Shown piece after piece: positions 53,411 to 61,695 of a stretch of 64,000 nucleotides of DNA (position 1 is its first letter; each line of letters opens with the position of its first letter). Origin of the DNA: CAVVSD01 sp963757125 (GTDB lineage Bacteria > Actinomycetota > Thermoleophilia > Solirubrobacterales > Solirubrobacteraceae); contig CAVWQP010000004.1 of the NCBI GenBank assembly GCA_963757125.1, positions 806,001 to 870,000 on the forward strand, written 5' to 3'. A program made the position numbers and the translations under genes. The notes below the pieces were generated by a model. The model saw nothing but the letters and a program-made list of their open reading frames with translations. It searched no databases and was not told where the DNA came from.

Positions 53411-54166
53411 ATGCGCAGCGAGACGATCGACATACCGACGGCGGACGGCGTGGCCGACGCCTACCTCACGATGCCCGACGAGGGCGTCCATCCCGGCGTG
53501 CTCTTCGTCATGGACGCCATCGGGCTGCGTGCGCGGATCGAGGAGATGGCCGACCGGATCGCAGCGCGAGGCTTCGTGGTGCTCGCGCCCAACACCCTGT
53601 ACCGCGCGGGCCGAGCGCCGGTCTTCCCGCTGCCCGACCTCAAGGACGCCGACAACCGCGCCGCGTTCATCGCCCAGGTGCGCCCGCTCATCGGCGACCT
53701 GACCGCCGACGTCGTGGCCGCCGACGGCGACGCCTACCTCGACGCGCTGTCCGAGCGCGCCGCGCCCGGCCCCGTGGCGATCACCGGCTACTGCATGGGC
53801 GGCCGCGTCGGCTGGCACATCGCGCGCTCGCACCCCGGGCGCGTCGCTGCTCTGGCGAGCTTCCACGGCGGCAACCTCGCCGTGGCCGACGATCCCGAGA
53901 GCCCCCACCGCAGCGCCGGTGCGTTCGACGCGGAGCTGTACTTCGGGCACGCCGATCAGGATCACAGCATGACCGCCGAGCAGATCGAGCTGCTCGAGCA
54001 GGCACTCGAGGAGACCGACCTCACGTACCGGTCCGAGCTCTACGACGGCGCGGCACACGGTTGGACGATGTCCGATACGGCCGTCTACGACGAGGCGGCC
54101 ACGGAGCGTCACTTCGAGGAGCTCTTCGCGCTCCTCGATCGGACGATCGCCGCGCCGGCCGTCTAG
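53411..54166 (+). CDS. Dienelactone hydrolase family protein
   Basis: 251 residues. Opening ETIDIPTADGVADAYLTMPD, Cys nucleophile in ITGYCMGGRVG, Asp in GHADQDHSM and His in GAAHGWTM complete the Cys-Asp-His triad of dienelactone hydrolases. Such enzymes open lactones in aromatic degradation, or act as general esterases. It converges on the HxlR-type regulator with four-base overlap. Confidence 0.91.
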   Translation: MRSETIDIPTADGVADAYLTMPDEGVHPGVLFVMDAIGLRARIEEMADRIAARGFVVLAPNTLYRAGRAPVFPLPDLKDADNRAAFIAQVRPLIGDLTADVVAADGDAYLDALSERAAPGPVAITGYCMGGRVGWHIARSHPGRVAALASFHGGNLAVADDPESPHRSAGAFDAELYFGHADQDHSMTAEQIELLEQALEETDLTYRSELYDGAAHGWTMSDTAVYDEAATERHFEELFALLDRTIAAPAV

Positions 54167-54594
54167 GCCTGGAAGACGCCGGTGTCGTCGCCCGGCGCGA
54201 CCTCGACGTCGCACGTCGGGCAGTACCAACGCGCCTGCAGCGGCCCGCCGCAGGCGTCGTGGCGCAGGGCGAGGTCGTCCCCGTCGCCCGGCCCGTGCTC
54301 CGCACCCCAGGCCGCGAGGCCGGCCAGCGCGTCGACGAGCGCCCGGCCCTCGGCCGTCAGCTCGTAGCGCAGGCGATCCGGGCGCGGGGAGTACGGCTCC
54401 CCCACGATGAGGCCCGCGGCCGCCAGATCGGACAGGCGCGCGGCGAGCACGTTGGACGAGATGCCCTCGACCACCGCGCTGAGCTCGCCGTAGCGGCGCC
54501 CGCCGCCCGAGAGCGCCCCGAGGACGAGCATCGACCAGCGGTCGCCGACGAGTCGGGCGACGCGATCGAGGACGTCCAGCGGGAGGTCGGCCAC
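54163..54594 (-). CDS. HxlR-family regulator with C-terminal zinc-ribbon
   Basis: 143 residues from GTG 54594. Winged helix of HxlR type: DRWSMLVLGALSGGGRRYGEL, SSNVLAARLSDLAAAGLIV, and wing PDRLRYELTAEGRAL. Unlike most family members it carries a C-terminal extension with a zinc-ribbon-like pattern (HDACGGPL, then YCPTCDVEV; three cysteines and a His). This may bind metal or sense redox state. A perfect palindrome lies between it and the divergent protease-like gene. Confidence 0.88.
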   Translation of the reverse strand: MADLPLDVLDRVARLVGDRWSMLVLGALSGGGRRYGELSAVVEGISSNVLAARLSDLAAAGLIVGEPYSPRPDRLRYELTAEGRALVDALAGLAAWGAEHGPGDGDDLALRHDACGGPLQARWYCPTCDVEVAPGDDTGVFQA

Positions 54595-54620
54595 GGCCCG
54601 AGTCTACGGCTTGCTACTTT

Positions 54621-54641
54621 TCACTTGCAGCTCGCAAGTGA
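54621..54641. promoter_or_regulatory. Perfect inverted repeat, probable HxlR operator
   Basis: TCACTTGC-AGCTC-GCAAGTGA (8-5-8) sits in the 57-base gap between the divergent starts of the HxlR regulator and the protease-like gene, 11 bases before the latter's ATG. Its position covers the promoters of both, so the regulator probably represses itself and the HtrA pair. Confidence 0.75.
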
Positions 54642-54651
54642 GAAGGGACGC

Positions 54652-55524
54652 ATGACTGCCATCGAAGACATCGCCGCACGCATCGGACCATCGGTCGTCG
54701 GCCTGCAGGACGGATCGCGCGGCGGATCGGGGGTGCTCGTCGCGCCGGGCGTCGTCGTGACGCTCGCACGCAACGTGCACGGCGACGAGCTGACGCTCGT
54801 GACCGGGGACGGCGCGACGCACGACGCGACCGTGCTGGGCATCGACCCCAGCGTCGACCTCGCCGTGCTGCGCACCGGCGCGCCCGCGCCGCCCGCCGCC
54901 TGGTCCACCGCGGCCGACCCGCCCCGGCTCGGGGTGAAGGTCTACGCGCTCGCCGACCCCGGCGGGCGCGGTCTGCGCGTGACCTCCGGGAGCGTGGCCA
55001 GCGCCCCGCGCGGCGTGCGCGGCCCCGCAGGGCGCCTCATCCCGGATGCCGTCGAGCACACGGCGCCGCTGCCGCGCGGCGCCGGGGGCGGCCCGCTCGT
55101 CGACCGCTCCGGCGCGATCGTCGGCCTCAACGCCCTGCGCCGCGACGGCGGGCTCCTGCTCGCCTGGCCGGCGACGGCGCTGCGCGAGCGCGCCGCCGCG
55201 CTGGCCGCCGGCGAGCGGACCGCGCCGCGCCGACTGGGCATCGCCCTCGTGGGCGCGCGGCAGACCGGTCGCATGCGCGCCGCGGTGGGCCTCGATCCGG
55301 TCGACGGCCTGCTCGTGCGCGGCGTGCAGGAGGGCAGCGCGGCCGACCGCGCGGGCTTCTCCCGCGGCGACGTCGTGGTCGCGGCGGACGGCGCAGCCGT
55401 GACCGGCCTGGACGACCTCCACGCCGCGGTCGACGCCGTCGGCCGCGGGGCGCTCGAGCTCGAGGTCCTGCGCGGCAGCGAGCGCGTGACGCTGCGCGTC
55501 GAGGGCGAGGAGGTGCAGGCATGA
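54652..55524 (+). CDS. HtrA-like pseudoprotease with PDZ domain
   Basis: 290 residues with GTGAGAAGGGAC before the ATG. Trypsin-like fold followed by a C-terminal PDZ domain (DPVDGLLVRGVQEGSAADRAGF to VAADGAAVTGLDDL). The catalytic residues are lost: the His of TNxHVV reads TLARNV (R40), and the Ser of GNSGGPL reads GAGGGPL (G145). The Asp of DPSVDLAVLR remains (D69). It can therefore bind but not cut peptides. It overlaps the intact HtrA gene by ATGA, so a regulatory partnership is likely. No signal peptide, unlike classical HtrA. Confidence 0.85.
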   Translation: MTAIEDIAARIGPSVVGLQDGSRGGSGVLVAPGVVVTLARNVHGDELTLVTGDGATHDATVLGIDPSVDLAVLRTGAPAPPAAWSTAADPPRLGVKVYALADPGGRGLRVTSGSVASAPRGVRGPAGRLIPDAVEHTAPLPRGAGGGPLVDRSGAIVGLNALRRDGGLLLAWPATALRERAAALAAGERTAPRRLGIALVGARQTGRMRAAVGLDPVDGLLVRGVQEGSAADRAGFSRGDVVVAADGAAVTGLDDLHAAVDAVGRGALELEVLRGSERVTLRVEGEEVQA

Positions 55525-56504
55525 GCGCGGCCGTGACCGCGCTCCCGACCGAGGACGAGGCGATGGACGCGTACTCGCGCACGGTGTCCGGCGTCGCCGA
55601 GGCGCTGGCACCCTCCGTCGCGAACCTGCGCGTCCACGGCCGCCGGCGCGACGGCGCCGAGGTGGCGATGGGCGCGGGCAGCGCCATCGTCCTCAGCCGC
55701 GACGGCTTCCTGCTCACGTCCGCGCACGTCGTCACCGGCCGGCGCGGCGGCACGCGCAGCGGCGTCGCGTCGTTCACCGACGGGCGCGAGACGCGCTTCG
55801 CCCCCATCGGCGCCGACCCGCTGACCGACCTCGCGGTCGTGCGCACGGAGGACCACGACCTCACGCCCGCGACGCTCGGCGACGCCGAGCGCCTGCGCGT
55901 GGGACAGCTCGTGGTCGCGATCGGCAACCCCAACGGCTTCGCCGGCTCCGTGACGGCCGGCGTCGTCTCCGCGCTCGGGCGCTCGCTGCCCGCCCGTGCG
56001 GGCGACACCGTGCGCACCATCGACAACGTCATCCAGACCGACGCCTCCCTGAACCCCGGCAACTCCGGCGGCGCGCTCGTCACGAGCGACCTGCGCGTCG
56101 TCGGCGTCAACACCGCAGTGGCCGGCATGGGCCTCGGGCTCGCCGTGCCGATCAACCACGCCACGCGGCGCGTCATCGGCGCGCTCATGACCGACGGACG
56201 GGTGAGCCGCGGCTACCTGGGCATCGCGGGCTCGCCGCGCCCGATCCCGCCGGCCCGGCGCGAGCGCCACGGCGACGGCGACGTCGTCGCGGTCGGCGAG
56301 GTCGTCCCGGGCGCACCCGCCGATCGCGCGGGCCTGCGCACCGACGACCTCATCGTCGAGCTCGACGGCATCCGGCTCACCGGCGTCGCCGACCTGCAGC
56401 GGGCGCTCGAGGGCGACCGGGTCGGCACCCGCCTCGTGCTGACGCTGCTGCGCGACGGCCACGAGCGCCAGGTCGTCGTCGTGCCCGACGAGCTCGGCGG
56501 GTAG
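55521..56504 (+). CDS. HtrA/DegP-like serine protease
   Basis: 327 residues. The triad is intact: His69 in LLTSAHVV, Asp103 in LTDLAVVR, Ser182 in PGNSGGAL. A C-terminal PDZ domain follows (VAVGEVVPGAPADRAGL to DGIRLTGVADL). No signal peptide or membrane helix, so it acts in the cytoplasm, which is uncommon for this family. Probably degrades or chaperones damaged proteins together with the coupled pseudoprotease and under HxlR control. Confidence 0.92.
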   Translation: MSAAVTALPTEDEAMDAYSRTVSGVAEALAPSVANLRVHGRRRDGAEVAMGAGSAIVLSRDGFLLTSAHVVTGRRGGTRSGVASFTDGRETRFAPIGADPLTDLAVVRTEDHDLTPATLGDAERLRVGQLVVAIGNPNGFAGSVTAGVVSALGRSLPARAGDTVRTIDNVIQTDASLNPGNSGGALVTSDLRVVGVNTAVAGMGLGLAVPINHATRRVIGALMTDGRVSRGYLGIAGSPRPIPPARRERHGDGDVVAVGEVVPGAPADRAGLRTDDLIVELDGIRLTGVADLQRALEGDRVGTRLVLTLLRDGHERQVVVVPDELGG

Positions 56505-56601
56505 CCGCTCGCCCACTCCGCCGGGTGGGGTGCCTTGACCGCGCCTCATCCGGCGGACTACGTTCGCCTGGGTCGTTCCATCGAGCCTGGAAGGCGCACG
56601 C

Positions 56602-58224
56602 ATGGACGCGAAGGCGAAGAAGGCGCTCGTCGACACGCTGTCGGACGCGAAGAACTTCGACACGCTCTACCCCGAGCCGAGCCGGCGCTGGTTCGTCGAC
56701 AGGTCGATCCGGACCTTCGAGGCCCAGACCATGTCCGACGTCCAGATCGAGACGAAGACGATCGAGCTCATCGTCAAGGCGACGACGATCGTCATGGCCA
56801 AGCGGGACTTCTCCATCGGCGTGGCGCTCGGCAAGTCGCTCGCGACCATCCAGCGCGGCCGGCGCGTCGAGATCCTCTACGGCTCCATCGCGACCGACCA
56901 GGCGCTCGCCGAGACCGCGAACGCCGACCTGCTCGACTGGACGGCGAGGCGGCGCCTACGCGGGGTCACGCGGATGGACTTCTTCGTCAACCCCAACGGC
57001 CAGGGCTACTTCCGCTATCCCAAGACCTGCAAGACGAACCGGAAGTGGCGGGTCAACGTCGACGCGCAGCCGTTCTGGAACCCGTCGCCCGCCTATCCCG
57101 CGGACCAGTTCCCCTTCCTCCTGAAGCGCCCGGGCGCCGGCGACCCGCCGTACGTCACGGCGATCGAGAAGATCTGGACGAAGAAGAAGGAGCCGTGCGA
57201 CGGCAACCTCCTCGACTGCGGCGTCACGGCGGGCACGGTCCTGCTGGAGACGCTCCGCGAGGCCAAGGATCCGCCGAAGCTCCTCAAGAAGGTCGACGGG
57301 CGCGGGCCCAAGAACCTCGCGATCCACCACGTCGGCATGGTCGGCACCGACAACCTCTTCGGTGACACGAGCGCCGAGGGGCTCTTCGACCGGGCGGACG
57401 TCCTCGTCGAGGACCTCGTGGTCGGCGACCACGTCTACATCTTCAACCACCCGCTCTACAAGGTCTTCCACCCGAACGACTCGTGGACCGGCGAGCACAG
57501 CCTCGTCTACAACTGCGGCGACCGCGGCGTGAAGTCGCGCAGCGGCTACTCCTTCGGCGGGCACGGCAAGGAGGGGACGGTCTACGCCTTCTACGACGAC
57601 TTCCTCGTCGACCTGCTGACCGACCTCCACCGCGCGTTCCGCATCGGCGCGATCTTCCTCGTCTGGATGAACTCCGGGATGACGACGATCCCGTCGAGCC
57701 AGATCATCAACGACACGCTGCCGTTCACGGATGCGAACGGCAACGTGATCCCGGTGGACCTCTACCAGTTCAACGTCAGCTTCAAGTTCAACGACTACAC
57801 GAAGACCCCGACCAGCAGCCGCAAGAAGCCCCAGAAGAGCGAGACCGGCTTCGTGATCGGCCACTTCGCGGCGCAGAACGTCTTCGTGATCGCGAGGGAC
57901 AAGAAGCTCGTCGACGTCCTGAAGGACGGCAAGTTCTCGGAGGCGATCGGGTTCACGCGCACGACCGACGACCCGACGCACGTCTTCGATCCCGTGCAGT
58001 GGGGCATCTCGTACCGCGACCACTCGACCAACGCCGAGCTGCGCTACCCGGTCTTCACGAAGGAGAGCGGCAAGCTGACCTTCAAGCCCCTCACGATCGA
58101 CGACCTGTTCGCGTCGCCGTTCGGCAAGCGCGATCCGAAGAAGGAGGAGATCGGCACGACGCGTCCGCGCGTGTCCTCCACCGCCGCGTACAAGAGCTTC
58201 CTCAGCACGAACGGCGCGATCTGA
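56602..58224 (+). CDS. Large transglutaminase-like protein
   Basis: 540 residues, no signal peptide. A region around 200-310 resembles Tgl/papain-fold transglutaminases: CDGNLLDCGVTAGTVLLETL (nucleophile candidate C206), IHHVGMVGTDN, GDHVYIFNHPLYKVFHP, and DSWTGEHSLVYNCG where Tgl has WQGEN. The C-terminal part (PFTDANGNVIPVDLYQFNVS, GFVIGHFAAQNV) is unfamiliar. A crosslinking or deamidating activity is inference. The gene follows a 97-base gap and abuts the giant gene downstream without a spacer, so they form one unit. Confidence 0.68.
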   Translation: MDAKAKKALVDTLSDAKNFDTLYPEPSRRWFVDRSIRTFEAQTMSDVQIETKTIELIVKATTIVMAKRDFSIGVALGKSLATIQRGRRVEILYGSIATDQALAETANADLLDWTARRRLRGVTRMDFFVNPNGQGYFRYPKTCKTNRKWRVNVDAQPFWNPSPAYPADQFPFLLKRPGAGDPPYVTAIEKIWTKKKEPCDGNLLDCGVTAGTVLLETLREAKDPPKLLKKVDGRGPKNLAIHHVGMVGTDNLFGDTSAEGLFDRADVLVEDLVVGDHVYIFNHPLYKVFHPNDSWTGEHSLVYNCGDRGVKSRSGYSFGGHGKEGTVYAFYDDFLVDLLTDLHRAFRIGAIFLVWMNSGMTTIPSSQIINDTLPFTDANGNVIPVDLYQFNVSFKFNDYTKTPTSSRKKPQKSETGFVIGHFAAQNVFVIARDKKLVDVLKDGKFSEAIGFTRTTDDPTHVFDPVQWGISYRDHSTNAELRYPVFTKESGKLTFKPLTIDDLFASPFGKRDPKKEEIGTTRPRVSSTAAYKSFLSTNGAI

Positions 58225-61200
58225 GTGGACGACGGCGACCTCCTCCCCTGGGTCGAGCTGGGTCGCCGCTTCGTCGAGCCGATCGCGATCGCCGCCGAGA
58301 GCCCGGAGGCGGCAGAGGCTCTCCTCGCCGAGCTCGGCTACCTCACGCCCGGGGAGGTCACCGCGCTCCACGAGCTGGGCGGCGGCATCGGCATGCTCGT
58401 CGGCGCGATCGACGCGCTCATCGAGGCGATCGATGCCGGCGACGAGGAGGCGGCGCTCGTCGCGCTGGCCGAGCTCGCCGTCGGCCTCGGACGGACGTTC
58501 GCCGGGCTCGACACCGTCGTGACGCGCCTGCAGGCCGACTTCGCCGGCTCCGGGCTGCTCACGGACACGGACATCCTCGCCGAGCTGCCGCGCAAGGTCG
58601 CCGACCACCTCGTCGTCAGCCTGCTCGAGAACTACTACCCGACCCTCTTCGCGTCGCTCCTGCTCGTCGGCGTCGTCGACGTCGAGGACATCGAGGACAC
58701 CCCCACCGCGTTCCACGCCGAGTACCGCCGGCGCACGGTCGACTGGGAGGGCATCCCCGACCTGCTGTCGGACCCCATCGGCTCCTTGAAGGCCAACCTC
58801 CGCGACGGGGACGCGTTCCTCTACGAGCGCCTCCTCTTCTTCCTGCGCGCCCTCGCGGTCTCGCGGGGGATCGTCGCGTCGTACGACGTCCCGGACGGCG
58901 CCGCGCTCCAGACGATCAACGACGGCACCGACCTCACGACGCGCGACGACTACGACGAGCTGACGATGCTCCGGTTCCCGATCGTCCGCGACCCCGCCGT
59001 CCAGCTCGGCCTGGAGCTCTATCCCCGTATCGACGCCGCGACGGGTCTCGCGAAGGGGCTCGGCGCCGCGCTGCGGCTCGGCGGCGAGATCGAGATCCCG
59101 ATCGGCGACGACTGGAAGATCGTCGTCACGATCGGCGCCGCGCTCACGGACAGCCTCGGGCTGGTCATCGACCCGGACGGCACGCCGCGGTTCGTGAACA
59201 AGCTGTTCACCGGCAACCCGGAGGACCTCGCCGACGCGGTGCAGTTCGGCGTGAAGATCGCGATCGCACCGTCCGAGTCCCGCTCGGCGAGCAAGCTCCT
59301 CACGCTCGGCCTCCCGCTCGGCGCGCGCTTCGAGCTGGGCTCCGGCGACGTCGCCATCGGGGTCGAGAAGCTCGATGCGCTGAAGATCTTCGCGGAGGCG
59401 GACCTCATCGGCGGCGTCTTCGCCTTCGGCACCGGGAGCGCCGACGGCTTCGTCTCCAACGTCGTCCCGCTCGACGACGTGCGGGCCGAGTTCAGCCTGG
59501 GCGTCGGCGTCTCCAACCTCGCCGGGCTGTACTTCAAGGGCAGCTCCGGCCTGACGCTGCGGCTGCCCCTGCACCTGCAGCTCGGCCCGATCGGGATCGA
59601 GCACATCACCCTCGGCGCCGAGTTCAGGGAGGACTCGCTGCCGATCACCGCCGCGACCGGGCTGTCGATCAAGCTCGGCCCGATCGCCGGCGCGATCGAG
59701 GACATCGGCGTCCGCGCGATCCTCACGCCGAGCCCCGACCGCACCGGCAACCTCGGGCCCATCGACGCCCGCTTCGCGTTCAAGCCGCCCAACGGCGTCG
59801 GGCTCGCGATCGACGCGAGCGTCGTCAGCGGCGGCGGCTACCTGTTCTTCGACACCGACCGCGAGGAGTACGCAGGGGCGCTGGAGCTGAGCGTCGCGGG
59901 CTGGCTGCGGCTCACGGCCATCGGGCTCGTCACGACCCGCATGCCGGACGGGTCGCACGGCTTCTCGCTGCTCATCATCATCACCGCCGAGTTCGGCTCG
60001 GGCATCCAGCTCGGCTACGGGTTCACGCTCATCGGCGTCGGCGGGCTGCTCGGGCTCAACCGCACGATGCGGCTGCAGCCGCTCATGGAGGGCGTCCGGA
60101 CCGGCGCGATCAACGGGATCATGTTCCCGCGCGACGTCGTCGCCAACGCGCCGCGGATCATCAGCGACCTCCGCACGATCTTCCCGCCGAAGGAGGGCAC
60201 GTTCCTCATCGGGCCGATGGCGAAGATCGGCTGGGGCGGGTCGATCATCACCCTGTCGGTCGGGGTCATCATCGAGATCCCCGGGAACGTCGCGATCATC
60301 GGGGTGCTGGGGCTCGCGCTCCCCACCGAGGACGATCCCGTCCTCATCCTGCGGGTCAACTTCGCCGGCGCGATCGAGTTCGACCGCAAGCGCGTCTACT
60401 TCTTCGCCGCGCTCTTCGACTCGCACCTGCTGTTCATGACGATCGAGGGCGAGATGGCGGTGCTCGCCGCGTTCGGCGACGACGCGAACCTCGTGCTGAG
60501 CGTCGGCGGCTTCCACCCCGACTTCGACCCGCCGCCGCTCCCGGTCCCGTCGCCGAAGCGGATCTCGCTGAACATCCTCAACGAGGCCTCGGCGAAGCTG
60601 CGCGCCGAGACGTACTTCGCGGTGACGACGAACACGGCCCAGTTCGGCGCGCGGGCGGAGCTGGTGCTGGGCGTCAGCGACTTCGGCATCCAGGGGAGCT
60701 TCGGCTTCGACGCGCTCCTGCAGTTCATCCCGCTGCACTTCGTCGTCGACATCTCGGCGTCGTTCTCGGTGAAGGTCTTCGGCGTCGGCGTGTTCAGCGT
60801 CCGGCTCAAGCTCAAGCTCGAGGGCCCGACGCCGTGGCGGGCGAAGGGCACCGGGTCGATCTCGCTGCTGTTCTTCGACATCAGCGTCGAGTTCGACCGC
60901 ACGTGGGGCAGCCTGCTGGACGTCGTCCTCGAGCCGATCGCGATCCTCGGGCGCGTGCTCGAGGAGCTCGCCAAGCCGGAGGCCTGGACGGCGCACCTCC
61001 CGCCGGGCGCGAACCTGCTCGTCTCGCTGCGCGCCCTCGAGCCCGCCGAGGGCCTCGTCCTGCACCCGGTCGGCACGCTGCGGGTGAGCCAGCGCGCGGT
61101 GCCGCTCGGCCTCACCGTCACGAAGGTCGGCGAGCAGCGCCCGTCCGACGTGCGCAAGCTCACCATCGGCGTCGAGGACGGCGCGCTCGCCAAGCGCGCC

Positions 61201-61695
61201 GACGCCCTGGAGTCCTTCGCCCCCGCGCAGTACCAGGACTTCGACGACGCGACGAAGCTCTCCAAGCCCGCCTACGAGGCCTACCCGGGCGGGATCGAGC
61301 TGTCGGTCGCCGGCGACCAACTCGCGTCGGGGACGAGCATCAAGCGCGTCGTCCGCTACGAGCTCAGCACCGTCGACACGAACTACCGCCGCTTCCGGCG
61401 CCGCTTCCACACCTTCCCCGGGCTGCTGTTCGCCCATCTGCTGGACGGTGCCAGCATCAGCCGGTCGCCGCTGTCGCAGCACGCCGGCTCGAAGCTGCGG
61501 CCGTTCGACGACGCCGTGAGCGTCGGCGGCGAGGGCTTCGTCGTCGCGTTCACCGCCGACAACACCGCGGCGGGCGGGACCGCCGCGTTCTCCAGCGAGG
61601 CGATGGCGCGCGAGGAGCTCGCGGCGCGGCTGGAGGCCGACCCGCGTCTCGACGGCGAGCTGCACATCGTGCCCGCCTTCGAGGTCGCGGCGTGA
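58225..61695 (+). CDS. Giant beta-rich protein, DUF6603-like
   Basis: 1156 residues from GTG 58225, immediately after the previous stop. An N-terminal helical region (about 1-150) is followed by a very long run of amphipathic strands with recurring LGL-, IGVG- and GLxLxL-type segments (LGLPLGARFELGSGDVAIGV, LTLRLPLHLQLGPIGIEHITLGAEF, LELSVAGWLRLTAIGLVTTRMPDG). This pattern resembles proteins grouped as DUF6603, which I recognise only by memory. A barrel-like, lipid-binding or shell role is possible. No signal peptide. It is coupled by GTGA to the next gene. Confidence 0.72.
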   Translation: MDDGDLLPWVELGRRFVEPIAIAAESPEAAEALLAELGYLTPGEVTALHELGGGIGMLVGAIDALIEAIDAGDEEAALVALAELAVGLGRTFAGLDTVVTRLQADFAGSGLLTDTDILAELPRKVADHLVVSLLENYYPTLFASLLLVGVVDVEDIEDTPTAFHAEYRRRTVDWEGIPDLLSDPIGSLKANLRDGDAFLYERLLFFLRALAVSRGIVASYDVPDGAALQTINDGTDLTTRDDYDELTMLRFPIVRDPAVQLGLELYPRIDAATGLAKGLGAALRLGGEIEIPIGDDWKIVVTIGAALTDSLGLVIDPDGTPRFVNKLFTGNPEDLADAVQFGVKIAIAPSESRSASKLLTLGLPLGARFELGSGDVAIGVEKLDALKIFAEADLIGGVFAFGTGSADGFVSNVVPLDDVRAEFSLGVGVSNLAGLYFKGSSGLTLRLPLHLQLGPIGIEHITLGAEFREDSLPITAATGLSIKLGPIAGAIEDIGVRAILTPSPDRTGNLGPIDARFAFKPPNGVGLAIDASVVSGGGYLFFDTDREEYAGALELSVAGWLRLTAIGLVTTRMPDGSHGFSLLIIITAEFGSGIQLGYGFTLIGVGGLLGLNRTMRLQPLMEGVRTGAINGIMFPRDVVANAPRIISDLRTIFPPKEGTFLIGPMAKIGWGGSIITLSVGVIIEIPGNVAIIGVLGLALPTEDDPVLILRVNFAGAIEFDRKRVYFFAALFDSHLLFMTIEGEMAVLAAFGDDANLVLSVGGFHPDFDPPPLPVPSPKRISLNILNEASAKLRAETYFAVTTNTAQFGARAELVLGVSDFGIQGSFGFDALLQFIPLHFVVDISASFSVKVFGVGVFSVRLKLKLEGPTPWRAKGTGSISLLFFDISVEFDRTWGSLLDVVLEPIAILGRVLEELAKPEAWTAHLPPGANLLVSLRALEPAEGLVLHPVGTLRVSQRAVPLGLTVTKVGEQRPSDVRKLTIGVEDGALAKRADALESFAPAQYQDFDDATKLSKPAYEAYPGGIELSVAGDQLASGTSIKRVVRYELSTVDTNYRRFRRRFHTFPGLLFAHLLDGASISRSPLSQHAGSKLRPFDDAVSVGGEGFVVAFTADNTAAGGTAAFSSEAMAREELAARLEADPRLDGELHIVPAFEVAA

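Noticed and set aside
56956..61665. Antisense open frame of over 1500 codons on the minus strand
   Set aside because: It mirrors the strand-rich giant gene in a GC-rich genome where stops are rare, and its translation is Arg/Asp/Val-rich without motifs.
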